64,000 nt of DNA from the NCBI GenBank assembly GCA_036490715.1, contig DASXDL010000014.1, positions 19,552 to 83,551 on the forward strand, written 5' to 3'. The notes beneath the pieces were generated by a model that was not told the DNA's origin, did not search any database, and saw only the letters and a program-made list of their open reading frames with translations. Both the position numbers and the translations under genes were made by a program. Shown in pieces: positions 1 through 8,839 of the stretch; position 1 is the stretch's first letter; the number at the start of each line of letters is the position of its first letter. The DNA is from FEN-1191 sp036490715 (lineage in GTDB: Bacteria > Pseudomonadota > Gammaproteobacteria > Steroidobacterales > Steroidobacteraceae).

Positions 1-2300
1 ACATAGGCGTCGGCGCCGTCACCGGATGTGCTGACGACGATTGAGCCGGCCGCATCCCCAGGGTTCGTCGGGGTGGTTGCCGACACGGTCACCGTCTGGC
101 TTTGGCCGGGAGCCAGCGTGAGGCTGGCGGGCGCAACACTGCCGAAGCTCACGAATTGCTGCGTGGCAACGCGCCACGGCACCTTGCTGTTGGTGCCACC
201 CTGCGAGGCGACGATGCCGAAGATCACACCGGTCCATCGACCCGGCGTAGGTTCACGGACATCGACGAATCCGAAGTTGCCTACGCCCTGAGGCAACGAG
301 TGCGCGGCTAAGCGTCCGGCCGGATCGATCAGGATCAGGCGCACGCGCGCATGCAGATTGTCGGGATAGGCCCCGGCCGGAGCCTGGTAGGCAATCTCCC
401 CCGTGAGACGGTCCTGGCCTTGCGGCACCGAGAAGGTGAAGGTCGAATAGTTATCCTGCAGGCTAAGCCAGTCTTCGACTTGCGGATTAACGCCGTCGGT
501 CAGCTTCACCGAACCGCTCTGCACGTTCTGATCCGGCCCGAAGCTACGGCCGGCGAGCTGCACGCGCTGCGAGGCGGCGCCGGTGTTGGTAATTGTCACC
601 GGCCAGCTCTCGGGGCTGCCCGGCTCTGCCACCGCGTTGAGCTGGCTCTGTGAGAACACCAGCGTCTGACCCACCGATCCGCCAAACAGGGAGAAAGGTC
701 CGCTGTGGTTAATCGACTCGGCGAGCAGCACGGCGCGGTAGCTGTTGACGAGCCCGGAGCCCTGCTCCTGGGCCGGCACGCCCAGATCGGTCGCGGTGCT
801 GGTCAGGATCTGCTTCACCAGTGCCGGCGTCGGCGAGGCGCCGAAGTGCGTACGACGGTAGGCCTCGATCACCAGCGCCGCCGCCCCGGCAGTCAGCGGC
901 GAGGATTCGCTGGTGCCGCCGCTGTCCTCGATGGTGGAAGGTATCGTTTGCTCTTGCTGGTAACTGACGCAGTCGGAGAATTCCGCGCTCGCATCGCAGG
1001 AGGCGTAAGAGGAATCGCCCGGCGCCACCAGATCAAGCGTGCGACCGCGTTCGTCGAAACCGCTGGAGCTCAAGGAACTGATATTGTCATCGAGCCAGCC
1101 GGTGGTCGCGAAGTAGCGCGCAAGGGCGTAGTTCGTTTGCGCGTAGAAACGGAAAGTCGTCGATGCACCCACCTCGATCACGTTCGGATCGGTCGCCGGA
1201 TTGCTAAGCGTATCGGTGAAGCCAGCATCCCCGGTGGAAACCGTGACCACGACGCCGGCGGCGACCGCCGCGTCATTGAATTGCTTCCAGGCATCGGTGG
1301 TTGCAATGTCCGGAAAGGGATTGCCGCCGAGCGATTCATTGATAATGTCGACGTGATCGACCGTCACGGCGTACTCGATGGCCTGCAGGAACTGCGACAG
1401 CAGCGCGTATTCCTCCAGACCGAAGACGTCGAGGCCAGCCAGCGACGCTCCGGGAGCCATGCCCTCGATGCGGACGTTGCAGGCTCCGGGCAAGGACTCG
1501 CCACTGAAGCCGTTGACGTTATAAACCACCAGACCCTGACCGGCGATGGCATTGGAATCGAGGAACGCCTCACCGCCATCCGTGGGTTGACCCGGGCCGT
1601 CACCGCTGAAGTCCTGATAGTCGAAAAACACCGAGGAGCCATCCGGGCGCCTGAAGTTGATGTTGTGCGGATCGACACCATCCGCGAGCCAGGCCACCTT
1701 CACTCCCTTGCCGGTGATCCCGAGCGAGCGTGCGGTCGGCGCCGTCGGGTCGTTCGAGTCGGTATTGGTCACCTGAAGCTCTTCGCCCAGCAGCGCCTGT
1801 CCGTTAGCCCCGCAGGCACCGGGAATATTGTGCAGCGGCAGCGTCGTCGGCACCTTGGCCGCCGCAGCCGACGCACCGGCTGCCGGCAACGCGCTACGCG
1901 CCGCGAGCTTCGCCGATTGCAGGCGCGCTGCCGCCCGTGAGGCGCTGGGTCGCCGGATAGCCACATCGGTGACCACGGATCCGACCTCCGCGTGCGCCTT
2001 CAGTTGTTGCAGCTCAGCCTCGGAAACAGTTGCAGCAAGGGCGTTGACCGTGTGAAAGGACTTGACGCCGCTGGCGCCGACCTGACTGAGCTCACGCAGC
2101 ACTGAGGCCTGATCATTGGCCGCATCCGAGCCGGTGAACTTCACGTTCCGCATTACGACGATCACGTGATGGTTCGCCTGCGGCGACAGCGAAACCGCTG
2201 TATCGCCAGCTGCCAACGACGCTGAACCTGTCCAGGCCGAGGCGACCGCAACGGCGAGCACGCCCGCGATAGCACGCGAGATTTTGAGACCCGTGTCCAT
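1..2300 (-). CDS. Exported subtilase/sedolisin-like serine protease (3' end beyond window)
   Basis: The frame is open from an ATG at 2300 to the window edge, so the C-terminus is missing. The start has a purine-rich SD (AAGGGG) just upstream and is followed by a signal peptide (KISRAIAGVLAVAVASAWTGSASLA). An inhibitor-like prodomain follows, then the protease domain with ADGVD near 1650, GGEAFLD near 1565, STGDAGF near 1245 and the nucleophile motif GTSESSP near 910. After it comes a beta-rich, Fn3-like C-terminal region (about 1-700). The usual subtilisin HGTH box is not visible. The E-x3-D pair and the GDAG motif resemble sedolisins (S53), while the overall layout resembles S8. It is probably a secreted degradative protease and not part of the biosynthetic cluster. 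Confidence 0.9.
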   Translation of the reverse strand, partial: MDTGLKISRAIAGVLAVAVASAWTGSASLAAGDTAVSLSPQANHHVIVVMRNVKFTGSDAANDQASVLRELSQVGASGVKSFHTVNALAATVSEAELQQLKAHAEVGSVVTDVAIRRPSASRAAARLQSAKLAARSALPAAGASAAAAKVPTTLPLHNIPGACGANGQALLGEELQVTNTDSNDPTAPTARSLGITGKGVKVAWLADGVDPHNINFRRPDGSSVFFDYQDFSGDGPGQPTDGGEAFLDSNAIAGQGLVVYNVNGFSGESLPGACNVRIEGMAPGASLAGLDVFGLEEYALLSQFLQAIEYAVTVDHVDIINESLGGNPFPDIATTDAWKQFNDAAVAAGVVVTVSTGDAGFTDTLSNPATDPNVIEVGASTTFRFYAQTNYALARYFATTGWLDDNISSLSSSGFDERGRTLDLVAPGDSSYASCDASAEFSDCVSYQQEQTIPSTIEDSGGTSESSPLTAGAAALVIEAYRRTHFGASPTPALVKQILTSTATDLGVPAQEQGSGLVNSYRAVLLAESINHSGPFSLFGGSVGQTLVFSQSQLNAVAEPGSPESWPVTITNTGAASQRVQLAGRSFGPDQNVQSGSVKLTDGVNPQVEDWLSLQDNYSTFTFSVPQGQDRLTGEIAYQAPAGAYPDNLHARVRLILIDPAGRLAAHSLPQGVGNFGFVDVREPTPGRWTGVIFGIVASQGGTNSKVPWRVATQQFVSFGSVAPASLTLAPGQSQTVTVSATTPTNPGDAAGSIVVSTSGDGADAY

Positions 2301-2491
2301 GGAATTCCCCTTATTATTAGTATCAGGCCGGGTAAGGATAACCCAGCTTCACGCGCGATGCTCGCTAGCGGTGGGGGGCCAGAGGCGGGCTGTCTTCCCG
2401 CATCATGCACCCATTTTACCTAACGAGCCGCCGCTGAACTGCCTCGGCTGCGCCATTACGATAGGCGGTAACCCTCGTATGCAGCACGAAA
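2301..2491. repeat. Left copy of a duplicated divergent intergenic region
   Basis: This is the protease leader. By eye, 2301-2344 matches 21715-21758 at 35 of 44 positions without gaps. A second block, 2377-2420, matches 21790-21833 at 32 of 44, with 32 versus 31 bases between the blocks. At the far end, 2479-2491 (ATGCAGCACGAAA) is identical to the start of the CDS at 21870, but here that frame stops after 11 codons. The copy therefore carries a protease leader plus a dead start of the divergent gene. It lies just left of the NRPS/PKS cluster. Confidence 0.7.
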
Positions 2492-2572
2492 GTGGCAGCT
2501 ACCCATATAGATGAGGAGTTAGCGACCGCGGTCTGTTTGCCCGACGTCTGAGGTACGCCATCCAATGCGCGC

Positions 2573-3373
2573 TTACACGGATCGGGAAGCGTCGCCGTTG
2601 ACGAGCGCGATCAAAAAGCCGTCGTATCCCTTGCTTCCAACGGTCTGAATGGCCGTAGCGCTCAGACGCGGCTCGTTGGCAAGCACTTCCAACAACCCGC
2701 GGGCACCTCGAACACGCACATCCGAACTGCTGGCGCTGGTAATGGCCCCGGCACGTACCACGTTATCCACGATAATCAGACTACCCGGACGGGACAACTT
2801 GAGCGCCCACATCAGATAATGTGGATCGTTGGGTATATCCGCATCGATGAATATGAGGTCAAAAGGTCCAAGACCTTCCGATTCGATTGTTGGCAAAGTA
2901 TCCAGGGCCATACCCACACGCACATCGACACAATGTGCAAGCCCGGAGCGCGCAATGTTCTCGCGGGCGACTGCAGCGTGTCGTGACTCTGCCTCCAACG
3001 ATATCAAGCGGCCATCCTCGGGCAGGGCACGCGCAAGCCAGATGGTGCTGTACCCTCCCAGGGTACCGATCTCGAGGATCGTTCGTGCCCGGCACGCCCG
3101 TGCGAGCAAGTGCAAAAGCTTGCCCTGGAGCGGCGACACGTCCTGTGGCGGAAGTTTGGCCGCCGCATTGGCTGCCAAAGCGGCATCGAAGGCGGGATCA
3201 GGTTGGATGAGCAGGCCGGTCAGGAATTGATCCACCGCGCGCCAATTCTGACCAAGTAGCCGAGCGCCGCCGGCGCGCAGGAGTTTCAAAAGCCGGTCGG
3301 CTTTCGGGGTTAAGCGCATGGGTTCTCGCACCTGCTCAGGTTGGGCACGCGTGGGCGCCGTTTGGACGACCAC
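2573..3373 (-). CDS. Class I SAM-dependent O-methyltransferase
   Basis: A 266-residue protein of the O-methyltransferase/caffeoyl-CoA-OMT type. The SAM-binding motif I is EIGTLGGYSTIWLA (about residues 98-111), followed by SLEAE for the ribose contact. The FIDAD motif and the downstream VDNVVRAG segment match the metal and catalytic region of this family. The listed start is GTG; an internal ATG at 3319 (MRLTPKADRLL) is an alternative because no strong SD precedes the GTG. It is divergent from the NRPS gene at 3512, from which 138 bases separate it. Its position suggests that it tailors the product of the cluster by methylating a hydroxyl, possibly catecholic. That role is inferred. Confidence 0.85.
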   Translation of the reverse strand: MVVQTAPTRAQPEQVREPMRLTPKADRLLKLLRAGGARLLGQNWRAVDQFLTGLLIQPDPAFDAALAANAAAKLPPQDVSPLQGKLLHLLARACRARTILEIGTLGGYSTIWLARALPEDGRLISLEAESRHAAVARENIARSGLAHCVDVRVGMALDTLPTIESEGLGPFDLIFIDADIPNDPHYLMWALKLSRPGSLIIVDNVVRAGAITSASSSDVRVRGARGLLEVLANEPRLSATAIQTVGSKGYDGFLIALVNGDASRSV

Positions 3374-3511
3374 CGTGCCGCGTAAAGACGCCTTTTAGGA
3401 ACCGGCAGATCGATCGATTAAGTCAAAATGAGCCGCCATGCATGGCTGCGATCCGCGCTGTTAGAGTGTACCGCAAGCACGTGACCGCACGCCGAAAGTG
3501 GACAAACTGCC

Positions 3512-6418
3512 GTGACTGTGGACCTTCTCGACTCGTTCGCGAAGCGAGCGCAACAGACCCCTGACGCGGTGGCGATCGAGGCGGCTGGCCTCGAATGCAG
3601 CTATCGGGCACTGCAGCGCCGTGCAATGGCTGTCAGCCATGCCCTGCGTGATGCCGGGTGCGTGCCGGGTGATCGGATCGCCGTCTGCAGCGGCGATCGC
3701 GCGGCATTCGTGGCCGTGATGCTCGGTATCGTCAGCGCCGGGGCGGTGTTCGCGCCGCTCGAATCCGATGCGAGCGCGGAACGGCTGCGAAACCGCTTGA
3801 AACAGCTCCGCCCTCGGGCACTGCTGCACGACGCGCCCGCCGCGCAAGCGGCTCGGGACCATCTGGCGGCCGCCGCCGCCCATAGTTGCAGTTGCATCGC
3901 GATCCCGGGCGACACCGCAGGCATGGATCCAGCCGATGTGCCTGCGATCAACCCAGCCGCGAGGGACGCGCCCGCCTACATCTACTTCACCTCCGGCTCG
4001 AGCGGACAGCCCAAGGGCATCGTCGGGACCTTGGCTGCGCTCGGCGAGCGCATTGCCTGGGAGATCGAGGCCTTCGGCGTCCAACCGGGTACCCGCTGTA
4101 GCCAGCTCATCGCCCCCACCTTCGATCCGTGGTTTCGCGACATCCTCGTACCGTTGTGTGCGGGCGGCACGATCGTACTGCCGCCGGACAGCCCCTCACG
4201 CCTCGAGCCGGAACGACTGCTCGAATGGTTACGCGATGCCCGCATCGAGTTCATGCACTGCGGGCCATCGCTGATGAATGCCCTGGTCGCAACGCCGGCC
4301 CGCATCCGGCGCCTGCCGCAGCTGCGCACCGTGCTCGCGGCCGGCGAGGCACTGCATGTATCCCTGGTCAGGCGCTGGCGCCGCCGCTTCGGTGCCGGCG
4401 TCGATTTGGTGAACCTCTACGGCGCGACCGAAGCCACGATGATGCAATTCGCTCATCGCATCGAGCCGGAGGACGCGGCGCGCGCCTTCATACCGGTCGG
4501 CCAGCCGCTGCCGGACGTGACGGTGCTGCTGATCGATGCCAACGATGCGCCCTGCGAGCGCGGTCAGTCAGGTGAGATCCTGGTCGGCGGATCTGCGCTC
4601 AGTCTCGGCTATCTGGATGACGAAGGCGCCGCCGAACGCGCCTTCGTCCATCGTGGCTCCGATCCGGCGCAGATCTTTTACCGCACCGGGGATATCGGCA
4701 TCGAATATGAGCCGGGCCGCTATCGGCTGCTGGGTCGCATCGACGATCAGGTCAAGATCCGCGGCGTGCGCGTGGAACCACGCGAGGTCGAGGATGCACT
4801 GATCGGGTATCCGCTGATCGCCACCTGCGCCGTGGTGGCACGGCCCGATCACAATGGTGATCCTGCGCTGATTGCCTACGTGGTGCCGGAAACCAACTAT
4901 GCGCCGGCAGTCCCGGAGATGCGCTCCTATCTGCGCGAGCGTTTCCCGCCCCAGTACCTGCCCGCAGCCTTCGTGATTCTAAAATCGCTGCCGCTGACGG
5001 CGACCGGTAAGGTCGATCGTCAGCGGCTGCCCGATCCCGCCACCGCTTCCGCCGCAGCGACGGCGGGCGCCTTAGGCCTGGCACCCCGCAATGAGCTCGA
5101 GGCCGCCCTGGCGGAGCACTGGCGCGAGATCCTCGGTCTGCCACGGATCGGCGTCGATGAGGATTTTCTCGACGTCGGCGGACATTCGCTCAGCGCCATG
5201 CGTCTGGTCAGTGCCATCCGTGAGTCGGGCCTGGGTGAGCTCTCGCTGCTCGAGATCTTCGAGCACCGCAGCATTGCCGCCCAGGCAATACTTCTGCAGC
5301 AGCGAGCCAGCGCAGGTGCGCCGGCCGAGGACGGCGCGCAGCACGCCGATAGCGAGGCGACCGAGCTATCGCCGGCAGCCACTGCAGGCCACGCGCGCCA
5401 ACCGCTGGGACGAGCAGACCCCTACCGTTTCAATCTCATTCTGGTGCAAAGCTGGGGCATTGATCGGGAGAGTATCGAGCGGGCCGCGCGCGCCGTGACG
5501 GACGTCGACGATCAGATCGATGCCAGCGTGGTGGAGGATGTTCCAGACTGGGACGACGGCCTGCCGCGACGGCCGACGCTGGTCGTCTCGCCGGGGCTGC
5601 TGCGCCACCGCCCGAGCCGGCCGGTCCCGGTCTGTTGCGGCTATCCGCTGTCGAAGAGCGAGGAATATCGAATCCTTGAGCGTTCCGGCATTGCCGTACC
5701 GCGATGGGTCTTGCTGGAGCGCGATACGCAGCCCGATCTATCGGGATTTGGGCCCTATGTGGTGCGCAAACCCGATTACGGGGCCAAGGGAGCCGAAGTT
5801 CAGATCGTCCGACGCGGTCGCATCCGGTGGAAGCCGATCTTGACCTCCTCGGCCGGCTTGAGTACGCGGCTGCTGGCGCAGGAGTTCGTTTATACGGGAA
5901 GGTGGCCCGTGAGCTATCGAGTCAACACCCTATTCGGGCAGGTTCTTTACTGTGTGGGGATTACTGCCAATTCAGCACGTCAGGCGCTTGAAGGGCCCGA
6001 GGACTTTGAGGGGCGGGGTGATAAGCGCGGGTCACCGTCGATCGTTTCCAACGCGCGCGATTCGTCGGCGGAGTTCTGCGCGGATGCCGACATCATCGCG
6101 CTCGGCGAGCGTGCGGCCCGCGCATTCCCTGACGTGCCGTTACTGGGAGTGGACATTCTCAAGAACGCCCTGACCGGCGAGCTGCTGGTCACGGAGGTGA
6201 ACTCCATGGGTCACAACTGGACTTTTGGTACGGAATTCGCCGCGATGATTCGTCTCGACGTCGAGCAGCAGTTTGACGGCGTGCGCCGCGCGGCGATGAT
6301 TCTGGCAAAAGAAACACATCGCAGAGCGGGCACTGACGACGCGACAAGTACTCCGGCTGCAACCACGGTAGCGGGGGTGTTTCAAGATCTCCCGCCATCG
6401 GAGAATTTAGGCCGGTGA
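3512..6418 (+). CDS. NRPS-like fusion: adenylation - PCP - ATP-grasp
   Basis: A 968-residue protein with three domains. Residues about 10-505 are an amino-acid adenylation domain (A3 YFTSGSSGQPKG, A5 NLYGATE, A7 YRTGD, A10 LTATGKVDR). The carrier domain follows with DVGGHSLSA, phosphopantetheine Ser559. Residues about 690-930 are an ATP-grasp fold: a KP-x-GAKG nucleotide loop, LAQEFVYTG, and LGVDIL...TGELLVTEVNSMGHNW with the metal-binding Asp, Glu and Asn. By hand the specificity positions read D-P-R-H-L-A-L-M-M; the first Asp fits an alpha-amino acid, but I cannot name it. ATP-grasp enzymes form amide or ester bonds through acyl phosphates, so this domain may couple a second acid or amine to the carrier-bound unit. 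The start is GTG with a weak SD. No condensation domain is present. Confidence 0.88.
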   Translation: MTVDLLDSFAKRAQQTPDAVAIEAAGLECSYRALQRRAMAVSHALRDAGCVPGDRIAVCSGDRAAFVAVMLGIVSAGAVFAPLESDASAERLRNRLKQLRPRALLHDAPAAQAARDHLAAAAAHSCSCIAIPGDTAGMDPADVPAINPAARDAPAYIYFTSGSSGQPKGIVGTLAALGERIAWEIEAFGVQPGTRCSQLIAPTFDPWFRDILVPLCAGGTIVLPPDSPSRLEPERLLEWLRDARIEFMHCGPSLMNALVATPARIRRLPQLRTVLAAGEALHVSLVRRWRRRFGAGVDLVNLYGATEATMMQFAHRIEPEDAARAFIPVGQPLPDVTVLLIDANDAPCERGQSGEILVGGSALSLGYLDDEGAAERAFVHRGSDPAQIFYRTGDIGIEYEPGRYRLLGRIDDQVKIRGVRVEPREVEDALIGYPLIATCAVVARPDHNGDPALIAYVVPETNYAPAVPEMRSYLRERFPPQYLPAAFVILKSLPLTATGKVDRQRLPDPATASAAATAGALGLAPRNELEAALAEHWREILGLPRIGVDEDFLDVGGHSLSAMRLVSAIRESGLGELSLLEIFEHRSIAAQAILLQQRASAGAPAEDGAQHADSEATELSPAATAGHARQPLGRADPYRFNLILVQSWGIDRESIERAARAVTDVDDQIDASVVEDVPDWDDGLPRRPTLVVSPGLLRHRPSRPVPVCCGYPLSKSEEYRILERSGIAVPRWVLLERDTQPDLSGFGPYVVRKPDYGAKGAEVQIVRRGRIRWKPILTSSAGLSTRLLAQEFVYTGRWPVSYRVNTLFGQVLYCVGITANSARQALEGPEDFEGRGDKRGSPSIVSNARDSSAEFCADADIIALGERAARAFPDVPLLGVDILKNALTGELLVTEVNSMGHNWTFGTEFAAMIRLDVEQQFDGVRRAAMILAKETHRRAGTDDATSTPAATTVAGVFQDLPPSENLGR

Positions 6419-6536
6419 GCAAGGAGCATACGGCTCTCATGCAGAGCGGGTTATTTTTAACCGCCACCCAGCGCACTCTGCTGGCCAGTCGAATAGCCGC
6501 AGAAAGAAACAACCAGGTCGATACAAAGGCGCGCCG

Positions 6537-7937
<1,401 letters not shown>

Positions 7938-7959
7938 TCGACAATCGCGCGGGTCGTCG

Positions 7960-8520
7960 CTATCCGCCGCCGGTAAACGCGTTCTTGCGCGAGAATATCC
8001 GTCGAACCAGCGGCTCGTAGTGTTCGAGCGGCGGCGTCTGATAATCGGGATCGAAGGCCATCTGATCCCAGTCGCCGGAGAAACGCCTCGCCAGCTCGTA
8101 GGACGGGTGGCCCTGGTACCGATCGCTGATGTTTCGGTCCAGGTCGAAATGGTGGAAGTAATATCGACCTTGAAACTCCTGATGCACACGTACGACCCAG
8201 TAAACTTCCTTGCGCACAAACGGCTTTAGGATCTCAGCCGCGATCATCGCGTGATTGCTCGGCTCGATCAGGTTGCCGATGTCGTGGCAGAGTGCCGCGA
8301 TCAGCATCTCATCGTCAGCCCCGGCGGATTCAGCGCGGGCCGCTGTCTGCAAGGAGTGCACCAGTTGGTTGACGGGAAAGCCGTCCGTGAGCGATGCGAG
8401 TGAGCGCAGCATTCCCAACACGTTGTCGGCGACGCGGTGCTGATTCAGCCTTGCCTGCGCCGCGATTTCCTTCCATTGGTCGGCGGTGGTTTCATCCAGG
8501 CGTGTGAACGATCGCGTCAT
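7960..8520 (-). CDS. HD-domain protein, putative PhnZ-type mixed-valent diiron oxygenase
   Basis: A 186-residue protein of the predicted HD-phosphohydrolase group (COG4341) that includes PhnZ. Candidate metal ligands are His55 (VHSLQTAARA), His79-Asp80 (ALCHDIGN), His90, His113 (VRVHQEF) and Asp152 (DWDQ); the C-terminal FDPDYQTPPLEHYEPLV stretch is typical of the group. PhnZ and its relatives use two irons to cleave or hydroxylate organophosphonates, and other HD oxygenases act on other substrates. Its ATG overlaps the stop of the free carrier protein upstream (ATGA, 8517-8520), so the two are translationally coupled. I infer an oxidative step, perhaps on a carrier-bound intermediate. Hydrolysis of a phosphate ester is the alternative. 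Confidence 0.75.
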   Translation of the reverse strand: MTRSFTRLDETTADQWKEIAAQARLNQHRVADNVLGMLRSLASLTDGFPVNQLVHSLQTAARAESAGADDEMLIAALCHDIGNLIEPSNHAMIAAEILKPFVRKEVYWVVRVHQEFQGRYYFHHFDLDRNISDRYQGHPSYELARRFSGDWDQMAFDPDYQTPPLEHYEPLVRRIFSRKNAFTGGG

Positions 8521-8783
8521 TGCCGGCGGCTGTCGTGCAGCAATCGCTCGATCTCGACTGCAAGCTGCTCAAGAGTGGTATGCGCGTAGATCAGCGTGGG
8601 GGGAACGTCGGTGCCGACCAGTTGCGAGATAGGAACCATTACCTGCACCGCGGCGATGGAGTCGCCACCCAGCGCAAAAAAGTCATCACCCGGGGAAACC
8701 GCGACCCCCAGGACGTCGGTCCATACGTTGGCGAGCATTTCGCGAATTGAGGTAAGACTAGGCACCGAGATTGCCGAACTCAT
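8517..8783 (-). CDS. Free-standing peptidyl/acyl carrier protein
   Basis: An 88-residue, single-domain PP-binding protein. The phosphopantetheine site is FFALGGDSIAAVQV with Ser42. The GGDS form is more common in PCPs than in PKS ACPs. It is transcribed with, and overlaps by four bases, the HD-domain gene downstream. The PKS megasynthase gene ends 56 bases upstream on the same strand, so 14503 to 7960 may be one operon. A discrete carrier beside an oxygenase often holds the substrate during beta-hydroxylation or similar steps; here that is an inference. The loading enzyme could be any of the cluster's adenylation or AL domains. Confidence 0.9.
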   Translation of the reverse strand: MSSAISVPSLTSIREMLANVWTDVLGVAVSPGDDFFALGGDSIAAVQVMVPISQLVGTDVPPTLIYAHTTLEQLAVEIERLLHDSRRQ

Positions 8784-8839
8784 GGGCGACTACTCAACTT
8801 GTCGGATCGAGCTTCGACTCTATTACACGCAAGCATCGA

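Noticed and set aside
705..1940. 411-codon open frame on the plus strand
   Set aside because: It is antisense to the protease; the minus frame has a signal peptide and protease motifs, whereas this one is Arg/Gly-rich without recognisable motifs.
2301..2420. Leader repeat as a conserved riboswitch
   Set aside because: Hairpins seen in the left copy (GCGGG...CCCGC and GGGT...ACCC) are not preserved in the right copy, so shared ancestry explains the similarity better than RNA structure.
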